This document shows, piece by piece, positions 15,030 through 23,636 of a stretch of 41,948 bases of DNA; within the stretch, counting starts at the first letter, position 1, and each line of letters opens with the position of its first letter. The translations under genes and the position numbers were made by a program. Below the pieces are notes generated by a model. The model saw only the letters and a program-made list of their open reading frames with translations. It was not told the DNA's origin and ran no database searches. The stretch covers positions 1-41,948 of the forward strand of contig JAKQOG010000200.1 of NCBI GenBank assembly GCA_029565395.1, in the 5' to 3' direction. This stretch comes from Candidatus Hydrogenedentota bacterium (GTDB taxonomy: Bacteria > Hydrogenedentota > Hydrogenedentia > Hydrogenedentales > CAILVY01).

Positions 15030-18000
15030 ATGCGTTGTGCAAGCAGTATGCAGTGGATATTCTTTTGTTTTTTTGGGGTGTTTGGGGTTGGCTGGGCTAC
15101 GGTGCAGGCGCAGGACATACAGCGGATTCCCACGCAGGTGCTTGGGGGGCAGGAGGTAGCGGATGTGGTGTTTTCTCCGGAGGGTACGGAGTTGGCAATA
15201 GCCTGTCAAGCGTCGCTGGTGCGGATAATCAAGAGCGATACCGGGGAGCCGGTGAAGGTATTTGCGGGGACGACGGGATCGATGACGTCGATTGTGTATG
15301 CGCCGGACGGCGCGCATGTGCTGACAGGGGGGCAAACCCTCCAAGCGGATGGCACGACGGTGGGCCAGGCAGTTCTTTGGGATACAGCGACGGGGGAGGT
15401 GGTACGGACGTTCACGGTGGGGGATCGGGTAAATGACGTGGCGTTCTTTCAAAATGGCGAGCGGATTCTTACCTGTAATCATCATAAGCAGACGGTCTAT
15501 ACGGATCCCGTGGGAACCATTTCGATATGGGATGCGGATTCGGGCGCATTGTTGAATACCCTGATGCACGAGGATAAAAAAGAAGTCAAGCAAGTATCGT
15601 TTAACGCGGATGGGTCCCGGTTTACTACGGTTTGCGACAGCGGGGTGCGGGTGTGGGATACGGCCTCGTTGACGCCGGAGGCACATTTTACGCCGCCGGA
15701 TCGTCCTGATGAGTATGAGTCGTTTTTATATGTGATCAGCGCTTCGTTGACCCCGGACGGAACCCAGGCGTTCGTGAGTTCGAATTACCGGCATCAGGGG
15801 TGGAGCACGACGTGGGAGGTTCAGATTACGACGGTATGGGATGCGGCGTCCGGCGTGCAGTTGGAGAAGACATTTTATGGCGCGAACTCGATTCTCTTCA
15901 CGCCGGATGGCGGCAAAGTAATCTTCGATGGGCATACCCTCGCAGATGTCCAGCGGCGGATTTACTATGGCACGCTACCCCTCTCGGATCGTTTGCTGAG
16001 CAGCAATGAAAGGACCGTGAGTGATAAGGTGAGCGCCATTTCACCGGACGGCCAGCGAGCGGTGACGGCCTTTAACCTTGTTGAAAGATCTTCGGGCTCT
16101 GGGACTCTGTTTGCGGATACCGGTATTGTGGACGTGTTCGATGTGGCTTCGTTTGGCCGGTATCCGGCCATACCGATTGCTCATGAGGGGGTTCACGCCG
16201 TATTTGCGCCCGATGGCGCCACGGTGGCGGTTGCGGTGTATAACGAAAGTGAAAAGCAAATGCAGGTATGTCAATACAACACCGTGATGGAAGCGCCAGG
16301 GGCGTCTTTTACCGTGGACCTTCCCAATATTTTTAACTCCGATACCGCATACATTACTTATTCTCCAGACGGCACAAAACTGTTTACCGTTTTTAACAAA
16401 CAGGCGGATTTATGGGATGCGCAAACAGGCGGGCATATCCGCGCGTTTGAATCCGGCATAAGTGCGCAGACCGGCGTGTATTCGCCTGACGGGACGATGG
16501 TGGGGGCCGGGGGCTGGTCAAACACCGGCGTGTGCCAACTTTGGAATGCCATGACGGGAGAAGCGCTCCCGGCCCCTGATCAGACGGATTCCGTTCAATT
16601 GATGCATTTTTCCCAGGATAACCGGACGCTGGTGACGATGCACACGGAAGGAGGGTATGGCGGGATACTCTCCTGCACCCTTCGTTTCTTGAATGCACGG
16701 ACCGGTGCATTGATCCGCACGCTGGAACTGCCAGGATGGGAGGTGATGGATTTTAGCGGTGATTTGTCACGGGCATTGTGCCTGCAGCAGCCGGATATGC
16801 AATATGCAGCCATTGTCAGCATGGTGACCGGAACAGAATTGCAGCGGTTTGACCCGCCGGGCGAGGTGGATTTCTACGGTTCGGAAGATATCATGTTATC
16901 CGGGGATTCGACCCGAGCGCTGATCGGCGGATATGACGATGTGTATATATGGGACGTGGCAACGGAGGCGTTGTTAAACCGGTTTGAGTATAAGAATCGG
17001 GTTGGCTGCTGGGGCTTTTCTCCGGATGGGGATCGGATAGTGTTAGCGTGCGGCACAGGGCAGGGGGATCCCTATGCGCTGGTGAGTTACGATGCGGCGC
17101 CGAATCCGCTTTTGATGCAGCACGAGCAAGCGGCGGAGACGGTGTCGCGGGGGGCCTTTTCTCCAGATGGAAGCCGGGTGATAGGCGGCAGTTCGATAAC
17201 ATCCTTTGAGTATAGCGCACGGTTGTGGGATGTGCGTGCCGGACGGGCAGTGCGGATTTTTACGGAACTGGATCAACGATGCACAACGGTGGCGTATTCG
17301 CGGGATGGCACAACGGCATTGACAGGACTAACCAATGGCAAAGTGCAGTTGTGGGATGTGGCCACGGGAACGGAGGCGCGCGTATTGGAAGGGCACAATG
17401 ATACGATCCGCGGGGCCGTATTTTCGCCGGACGGCATTCATGTATTGACGGGGTCGTCTGACCGAACGGCGAAGTTGTGGAATATAGAAACGGGGGTGGT
17501 GCGCACGGATTGCACGGCAAACGAGGATGCGGTGATGTCGGTGGCGATTAGCCCGGATGGCTCCCAGATTGGCACGGCGGCCCTGAATAACACGGCGAAG
17601 ATCTTCAATGCGCAGACGGGCGATGAAGTATATTCCTTTAATCCGGCGCATCCGTATGGGGAAGTGCTCAGTGTGGCATTCACGGCGGATGGCAAGCGTT
17701 TCCTTGCCGGATGCAGCACGGGGAATATTGTGATGTATGATGCGGCGACAGGTGGAGAATTGAGCACGCTGACTGGGGATTCGCCGGTGATGAGCCTTGC
17801 GGCGGCTCCGGATGGAGTTCATGCGTTTGCAGGATTGAAGAAGGGTCATGCGGTTTTGTGGGATCTGTTGGCCGGAGCGGCTGTTTCGTCGTTTGGTCCT
17901 GTTATGGGCGGTTCTGGGTGCGATGCTGTTTCGGTGTCGCGGGACGGGATACAGGTGTTACTTGCAGGGACCGATGACATGAAGGGTCTGGTATTCGATA

Positions 18001-21000
18001 CGGGTTTCCCTCCGGCCAATCGCGAAGCGCGTGATATCACCCTTGGGGAGGTGGCGGAAAGCGATGTGTATTCGCTGGAATACAGCGATTTCCGGTTAAA
18101 GCTTCAGGCAGGGGCGGTATTGAATATAGTGGTGCGAATGACGCCCGAGGGATCTTCGGGAGATTGGACGCTGATAGGACGGCGGGGCGATTTTCCGACG
18201 TTGGTGGAATATGACTGGCGCGGGGCGCAGAAATCCGATGGCATGGTGGAGATGCTGATACCCGCGCCGGGTTCGGGGGATTTTTACTTGAGTGTGTTCT
18301 ATTCCTATTGGGCGAAAGCGTATCAGGGAAAGTTCACCCTGGAATGTCTGAGCGTGGACCGGTATTTGGCGGATATCAGCCATCATGCAGGGGGCAATGC
18401 CGGGAGCACGACGGTGCGTATTTCCGGGCTTGGGTTTGAAGACGGGATGCGGATCGAATTGCGCAGCGGCACAGGGGCGGTGTTGCGGACGTTCACGCCG
18501 GCCTCTTTTGATTTGTCTTCGTTGACAGTGACGTTGGATCTGAACGGACTGGCTCCGCAGGCGGTAACCGTGGTGGTGGTATGGCCGGACAATGAAGAAT
18601 TGGTGTTGCCGCAAACGCTGGAGATTGTGGCGGGCGCTCCGGCGCAATTGACGACGACGGTGGAGGCGCCTGCGTATGCGCGGGGATTGCGTCCGTTTTC
18701 GTTGTGGTTCGGATTTGAGAATATCGGCTTGGCGGATATGGCCGCGCCGATTTTTACCATTACTTCGAGAGACAATATGCCGATGCGCCTCTCACAAAAT
18801 GCGCCGTGGTCCACACAGCCGATCCAGATCCTGGGATTGACTCCGGATGAGAATGGCGGTGGCGTTTCCACCTGCGAGCCTGGGGCAAGCCAGCGTATTC
18901 CAGTCCAGGTATTTGGGGATGGCCACGCGCATCAGCGGCTGGATTTCGATGTGAGCGTGCAGAGTGATCCGAGTGTTGTGATTGATTGGGATGCACAGGA
19001 GGCGAATATGCGCCCGGCGAATATCGAGGATGCGTTGTGGACGCGAATCTGGCCGTTGTTGCAGCAGAATTTGGGGACTACGTGGGGTGAGTATGCCGAA
19101 CAACTGCGCAAGAATGCGGAGTACCTTAGTTCGCAGGGAGGGTTGTATTGGTCGGTATATGAATTGACGCTATATGAAATGCGCAAGATCATTGGGCTGC
19201 CGGTGCGGCCTTGTCTGGCACGTGCCTTGGATGCGTATTGTCCTGAGAAAGGCATGGGGTTGGCGTTTGCACGGGTGTACCGGGGCCAGATTGGAGATCG
19301 CCTGAAGCTGGGGCCTTTGGGCTATGGTTGGACGCATTCTCTAGACATGTATTTGGAGGTGGATGGGGATGGGGGGGGTGTCTTCCATGATGGAACAGGC
19401 GGCCAACGGTTCTTCCAAGAAAAAGAGGATGGTTCCTTTGTGGCATTGGGTTCAGGAGACCGGGGGCATCTTGTGAAGGAGGGCGGCCTATACCGGCTAA
19501 CGGATATCAATGGGGTTGTGTATACATTTCGTGCGGACTTAAGACTGGATACCCTGAGTGATGTGCGCGGGAACAGTCTCACGGCACAGTATGATCAAGG
19601 GCGGCTGGTTGAGATGCGGCATTCCGGCGGCGATGCGTTCCAATTGGAATACAGTACATCGGGAAGGCTCACGCAGCTTACGGATCAGGCCGGACGTCAT
19701 ATAACGTTTGCGTATGATGCGTCGAATGAGCACCTTGTAAGTGTGACGGATGCGGCAGGGCGTGTGATTCAATACACGTATAACGGGGACACCGGAAGCC
19801 CTGCGGATCATGCATTGCGCAGCACGGTGCACCCGGATGGTTCGGTGTGCCATTTTGATTATGATGCCTATGGGCGGCTTGCGGCGGATTATAGTGATGG
19901 CAGTGCGGATCGCCGGACCTATGCGTATGATGACAATGGGCGGGTATCCATCATCTTTGGCGGTGAGTCCACACCTGTAGTCGTGCTGTCTCCGGATGCC
20001 ACCAACCGCGTGGTGCGTGTCCAAAAATCCGATGGGTCTGTTGTTCTGCTGGAGTATGATTGGAACGATGGCCATCTGGCGCGGGTAACGGATGGTCTTG
20101 GGCACGTATCAGAGCATCAGCAGGATCTTTCGTCGAGTGTGATTCGCGATCCGTTAGGGAATGAGACAACGATACAGATGAATGCGGACACAGGGATGCC
20201 CAAGTCGGTCATAGATGCCAAGGGGAATGCGCTGCAATTTGAATACAACGGTCAGCGGCGTGTGCGGCGGGCCACGTTTGCGGACGGTACGTATGAGAGT
20301 TTTGATTATGACGAACAAGGCAATCTCACGCATTACACCAACCGCAAGGGCGAAGTCTTTGATTTTGAGTTCAATAATCATGGCCAGGTAACGCGCAAGG
20401 TGTATCCGGACGGAAGCGAAGTAACGTGTGCGTATAATGACGCACAACAGCTTGTGGCGGTTACTGACGCCACCGGCGCCATTTCGATCTCCTTCGATGA
20501 TCGCGGTTTCCCGGATAGAATCGATTATCCGGATGGAATGTGGTTTGCCTATGAATACAACGATGCGGGCTTAAAGACACGGCGCTCCGGCAGTGACGGG
20601 GTGGTGTTGGAGTATCACTATGATGCGCAAGGCCGGCTGACGCACCTGTGGCAGGAAGGCGTGGGTGAGTTGGCGGGGTATGAATATGCTGCGGACGGGC
20701 GTTTGTCGCGTGAAACGAAAGGAAACGGGACCTACACCGATTATTCGTACGATGCCGCAGGCCATATCACAAGCATTGTAAACTACAATGAATCGGGCGG
20801 GGTTCAGTCGCGGTTTGAATATGAGTATGACGCTGCGGAGCGGGTCATTTCGATGTCTACCATTGATGGTGATTGGTTCTACGGATATGATGCCGCGGGG
20901 CGGCTCACGGAGGTGACGTATCCGGATGGCCATTCGCAAAGCTTTACCTATGATGCTGCTGGAAATCGCATGAACAGCACCGAGGGCGCCTCTTCACAGG

Positions 21001-22985
21001 ATTACAGCACAGGCGCGCTGAATCAGTATTTGCAGGCGGGTGAAGCGGCGTTTACGTATGATGAAAATGGGAATCGCGCCTCGCGCACCGGCGGTTCCGG
21101 TACAACCACGTATCAGTACAATTATGACAACCGGCTGGTGCGGGTGGAGACCTCAGCGGGAGACGTTTGGGAATATACCTATAATGCACTGGGCCAGCGG
21201 ACGTCTGTTACGCATAATGGCGAGACGAAGCGGTTTGCGCCGGGTCTGGAAGGTTGGGGCGGGGCCATCGCGGAATTTGATGGGACCGGGAATCTTATCG
21301 CGTCAAACGTGATTGGATATGGCCTTGTGGCGCGTATCAATGGCAGCGGCGCCGCCGATTATTATGCCTTTGATGCGGACGGGAACACGGCGCAGCTTAC
21401 GGATTCGGCAGGGGCGGTGATAGCGGAATATCAGTACGATCCGTTTGGGCGGGTGTTGTCCGGAGCCAAACAGGGATCGGGAACCACGTATCAAACCGGA
21501 GGACAAAACGGTTCCAATACGGATGGCACGGGTCTCGTGTATGGCGGAGGCGCGAACACGGATACCGAGACCAACCAAACCCTGACGCCAACGCCGGGAC
21601 AAGGCGCCAACGGGGATTATCATCCGCCCAAGAGTCTGTCCAAGTTTAAGGCAGCGGATGTTCAGGCGCTTGGCGAGTATATCATTGGGTACTTGGGCAA
21701 TTTTGCGCCGGACGGCAGTGTGGCGAACAATGTGGCGGGTTATTTCACCTCGGTTACGGGGGGGATTGCCGCCGCGTTCGCCGAGGATGATGCGCGCAAG
21801 ACGCCGGATCCGTATGATGATTGGCGGGCCGATGTAAATTGGGGGTTGTGGGGCGGCGGACTGATTGCGTTCACGATTGGAGCACCCACGCCGGTTGGAG
21901 CTACCTTGTTTGTGCTGGGTACGACAAAAGTTATTGCGGATAAACTCACCGATGATTATGTGGCCTCCCTGCGGGATGACGATTGGTATACGCCGGCGCC
22001 GCGCAATCCGTGGGCGACAGATCCGCTGCTGAAAGCGGGCAAGGAAATGTTGATTCCGCATGATGATCCCATTTGGGAGTATCTTGGAGATCCGGAGTTG
22101 CTCTTCCCGGATGATCCGAATGAAAAGACGGGTGTGCCGGGCACGGGAGAAGGCCATTGGGTGCCGAGGGGTGAACTGCTGACCTATAGTATTTTCTTTG
22201 AGAACAAGCCGACAGCCTCCGCGCCCGCGCAAGAGGTCATTGTGACGGACTATTTGAGTGAGTATCTTGATTGGTCAACCTTCCGGTTAACAGACATTCA
22301 GTGGGGGAGTTATTTGGTGGATGTTCCGCCGGATGCAGGGGTATTGAGCGCGCGGGAGACGATTGCGGATTACCGCCCGGAGGTGAGCAAGGCGTGGTGG
22401 GTGGATATTGCCGCGACTATGAATTCGGTGAATGGGAAAGTGGAGTGGAAATTCCGCACACTGGACCCGGATACCGGCGAATTGCCGGAAGATGCGCTGG
22501 CGGGGCTGCTGCCGCCGAATGATGATACCCATCGCGGGGAGGGACACGTCTCGTTCTCGATTCTGCCCCGGGCGGATGCGCCGGAGGCTGCCCGGATTGT
22601 GAATAGTGCGTCGATTGTTTTTGATCAAAATGCGGCGATTGAGACGAATGAAGTGTTCAATACCCTGGGCGTGCCGCCGGAAGGGGAAGAGGAAGGACAG
22701 ATTGAAGGACAAATCGAGGGTGAGGTTGAAGGCGAGGGGCAAGTGGAAAGTGAAGGTTCACTCGAGGGCGAAGGCGCCATCGAAGAAGGAGAAGCCGAAG
22801 GGCAAGCCGAAGGTGCGCCGGAGGGTGAAGGCGAAGGCGAAGGCGAACCGGGCAAGGACTGTGGATGCGCTGGGAATAAAGCTGCCCCGGGATCCATGGC
22901 CGGAATCTCACCGGGCGATTTACTGCTCACACTGTCCGGGGCATTGGCGTTGATGATGACATCGGGAAGAAAGAGAAAAGAGTAG
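15030..22985 (+). CDS. Giant secreted WD40/RHS-repeat surface protein with Glu-Gly linker and C-terminal anchor-like signal
   Basis: The 2651-residue protein is probably exported and held at the cell surface. It begins with a signal peptide (cleavage after VQA, about residue 27). Residues about 30-990 contain many WD40-like blades (FSPDG...LWD), about 990-1220 a beta-sandwich/IPT-like region, and about 1395-1500 the RHS entry segment (CPEKGMGLAFARVY, LGYGWTHS). From about 1500 to 2135 come YD repeats ending in YDPFGRVLSG without the long hyperconserved core. A weakly hydrophobic region and a DUF11-like repeat (about 2370-2545) follow. The C-terminus has an acidic Glu-Gly linker (about 2549-2608), C2611-G-C2613, a hydrophobic helix and the tail GRKRKE, similar in layout to sortase-like CTERM signals. 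GGGAGG seven bases before ATG 15030 supports the start. There is no clear toxin tip. Confidence 0.9.
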   Translation: MRCASSMQWIFFCFFGVFGVGWATVQAQDIQRIPTQVLGGQEVADVVFSPEGTELAIACQASLVRIIKSDTGEPVKVFAGTTGSMTSIVYAPDGAHVLTGGQTLQADGTTVGQAVLWDTATGEVVRTFTVGDRVNDVAFFQNGERILTCNHHKQTVYTDPVGTISIWDADSGALLNTLMHEDKKEVKQVSFNADGSRFTTVCDSGVRVWDTASLTPEAHFTPPDRPDEYESFLYVISASLTPDGTQAFVSSNYRHQGWSTTWEVQITTVWDAASGVQLEKTFYGANSILFTPDGGKVIFDGHTLADVQRRIYYGTLPLSDRLLSSNERTVSDKVSAISPDGQRAVTAFNLVERSSGSGTLFADTGIVDVFDVASFGRYPAIPIAHEGVHAVFAPDGATVAVAVYNESEKQMQVCQYNTVMEAPGASFTVDLPNIFNSDTAYITYSPDGTKLFTVFNKQADLWDAQTGGHIRAFESGISAQTGVYSPDGTMVGAGGWSNTGVCQLWNAMTGEALPAPDQTDSVQLMHFSQDNRTLVTMHTEGGYGGILSCTLRFLNARTGALIRTLELPGWEVMDFSGDLSRALCLQQPDMQYAAIVSMVTGTELQRFDPPGEVDFYGSEDIMLSGDSTRALIGGYDDVYIWDVATEALLNRFEYKNRVGCWGFSPDGDRIVLACGTGQGDPYALVSYDAAPNPLLMQHEQAAETVSRGAFSPDGSRVIGGSSITSFEYSARLWDVRAGRAVRIFTELDQRCTTVAYSRDGTTALTGLTNGKVQLWDVATGTEARVLEGHNDTIRGAVFSPDGIHVLTGSSDRTAKLWNIETGVVRTDCTANEDAVMSVAISPDGSQIGTAALNNTAKIFNAQTGDEVYSFNPAHPYGEVLSVAFTADGKRFLAGCSTGNIVMYDAATGGELSTLTGDSPVMSLAAAPDGVHAFAGLKKGHAVLWDLLAGAAVSSFGPVMGGSGCDAVSVSRDGIQVLLAGTDDMKGLVFDTGFPPANREARDITLGEVAESDVYSLEYSDFRLKLQAGAVLNIVVRMTPEGSSGDWTLIGRRGDFPTLVEYDWRGAQKSDGMVEMLIPAPGSGDFYLSVFYSYWAKAYQGKFTLECLSVDRYLADISHHAGGNAGSTTVRISGLGFEDGMRIELRSGTGAVLRTFTPASFDLSSLTVTLDLNGLAPQAVTVVVVWPDNEELVLPQTLEIVAGAPAQLTTTVEAPAYARGLRPFSLWFGFENIGLADMAAPIFTITSRDNMPMRLSQNAPWSTQPIQILGLTPDENGGGVSTCEPGASQRIPVQVFGDGHAHQRLDFDVSVQSDPSVVIDWDAQEANMRPANIEDALWTRIWPLLQQNLGTTWGEYAEQLRKNAEYLSSQGGLYWSVYELTLYEMRKIIGLPVRPCLARALDAYCPEKGMGLAFARVYRGQIGDRLKLGPLGYGWTHSLDMYLEVDGDGGGVFHDGTGGQRFFQEKEDGSFVALGSGDRGHLVKEGGLYRLTDINGVVYTFRADLRLDTLSDVRGNSLTAQYDQGRLVEMRHSGGDAFQLEYSTSGRLTQLTDQAGRHITFAYDASNEHLVSVTDAAGRVIQYTYNGDTGSPADHALRSTVHPDGSVCHFDYDAYGRLAADYSDGSADRRTYAYDDNGRVSIIFGGESTPVVVLSPDATNRVVRVQKSDGSVVLLEYDWNDGHLARVTDGLGHVSEHQQDLSSSVIRDPLGNETTIQMNADTGMPKSVIDAKGNALQFEYNGQRRVRRATFADGTYESFDYDEQGNLTHYTNRKGEVFDFEFNNHGQVTRKVYPDGSEVTCAYNDAQQLVAVTDATGAISISFDDRGFPDRIDYPDGMWFAYEYNDAGLKTRRSGSDGVVLEYHYDAQGRLTHLWQEGVGELAGYEYAADGRLSRETKGNGTYTDYSYDAAGHITSIVNYNESGGVQSRFEYEYDAAERVISMSTIDGDWFYGYDAAGRLTEVTYPDGHSQSFTYDAAGNRMNSTEGASSQDYSTGALNQYLQAGEAAFTYDENGNRASRTGGSGTTTYQYNYDNRLVRVETSAGDVWEYTYNALGQRTSVTHNGETKRFAPGLEGWGGAIAEFDGTGNLIASNVIGYGLVARINGSGAADYYAFDADGNTAQLTDSAGAVIAEYQYDPFGRVLSGAKQGSGTTYQTGGQNGSNTDGTGLVYGGGANTDTETNQTLTPTPGQGANGDYHPPKSLSKFKAADVQALGEYIIGYLGNFAPDGSVANNVAGYFTSVTGGIAAAFAEDDARKTPDPYDDWRADVNWGLWGGGLIAFTIGAPTPVGATLFVLGTTKVIADKLTDDYVASLRDDDWYTPAPRNPWATDPLLKAGKEMLIPHDDPIWEYLGDPELLFPDDPNEKTGVPGTGEGHWVPRGELLTYSIFFENKPTASAPAQEVIVTDYLSEYLDWSTFRLTDIQWGSYLVDVPPDAGVLSARETIADYRPEVSKAWWVDIAATMNSVNGKVEWKFRTLDPDTGELPEDALAGLLPPNDDTHRGEGHVSFSILPRADAPEAARIVNSASIVFDQNAAIETNEVFNTLGVPPEGEEEGQIEGQIEGEVEGEGQVESEGSLEGEGAIEEGEAEGQAEGAPEGEGEGEGEPGKDCGCAGNKAAPGSMAGISPGDLLLTLSGALALMMTSGRKRKE
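22675..22982 (+). other. Encoded Glu-Gly linker plus CTERM-like sorting signal
   Basis: Within the gene at 15030-22985, this segment encodes about 60 residues of alternating Glu and Gly with occasional Gln, Val or Ala, then CGC, GISPGD, a run of about 18 hydrophobic residues (LLLTLSGALALMM) and a basic end RKRKE. The order of Cys/Gly motif, membrane helix and Arg/Lys cluster is that of known C-terminal protein-sorting tails. The exact class is not identified. Confidence 0.6.
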
Positions 22986-23636
22986 ACAAGATTTTTGACG
23001 ATTTTATATGAATTGATTATTGATAACACGTGACCAACGTTGGCGGCGATTCGCAAAAGAAAGTTAAATGCGAGGCCGGGAGGGCGAGGCTCCCGATACT
23101 GATTGATTTTGCTGATTGATTAAGACATGATGGCCACCCTGGGTCCACGATGCCCTCTGCATTCTTCCCCGCAGGGGATGGACAACACAGCCCAGCGGTT
23201 GCGCTTCGCTACCCTGGGTCGCATGTATCCCCCGATGAACGATACTCTGAAAGAGTTGTACAAAATATTTTATGGAACTCTTACAGAGTAACGTCAATTG
23301 GGGTGTTCTTGCCTGCCTTAACCTCCTGTGCAATAACGCTATTTTCCCTCGAATCGCCCCTGCGAGGAAGACGTACTTCACCGGACGTTTATGATAAATC
23401 CTCCACAAGTGGACGAGCCTCGCCCTCCCGATCATGGCCACTTTCTTGGCATAACACCGGAGTATCTTCATTGACGATTCAGGGAAGAAAGTTTGGCACA
23501 TTTCAAAGCACAGCTTTGGGGGTATGCTTGTTCAAACGTTGGAGCGAGGGGAATTTTATAAAATTTCCCCGCGCTTCGCGCGGGAAAAGGGTAAAGAGGC
23601 ACAGGGCACAGGGATAAAGGGATACAGAAAAAAGCG
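22986..23636. other. Non-coding gap, repeat-like, with terminator hairpin at its right end
   Basis: About 650 bases between convergent genes. ACCCTGGGT occurs twice, at about 23137 and 23212, flanking a GC-rich segment including CCCCGCAGGGG, which looks like a degraded intergenic repeat element. Open frames of 145 and 155 codons on opposite strands overlap each other here, lack ribosome sites and have repeat-like translations, so I do not call them genes. Confidence 0.5.
23568..23584 (-). terminator. GC-rich hairpin, probable terminator of the KAP-FGE gene
   Basis: CCCGCGC (23568-23574) pairs perfectly with GCGCGGG (23578-23584) around TTC. On the minus strand it lies about 50 bases past the stop at 23637 and is followed by the AT-rich GAAATTTTATAAAATT, a weak uridine tract. 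The AT stretch is itself nearly self-complementary, so the structure may be bidirectional. Confidence 0.45.

Noticed and set aside
23064..23617. Overlapping 145- and 155-codon frames on opposite strands in the 22986-23636 gap
   Set aside because: They overlap each other, lack ribosome sites, and their text includes ACCCTGGGT repeat elements; more likely non-coding.
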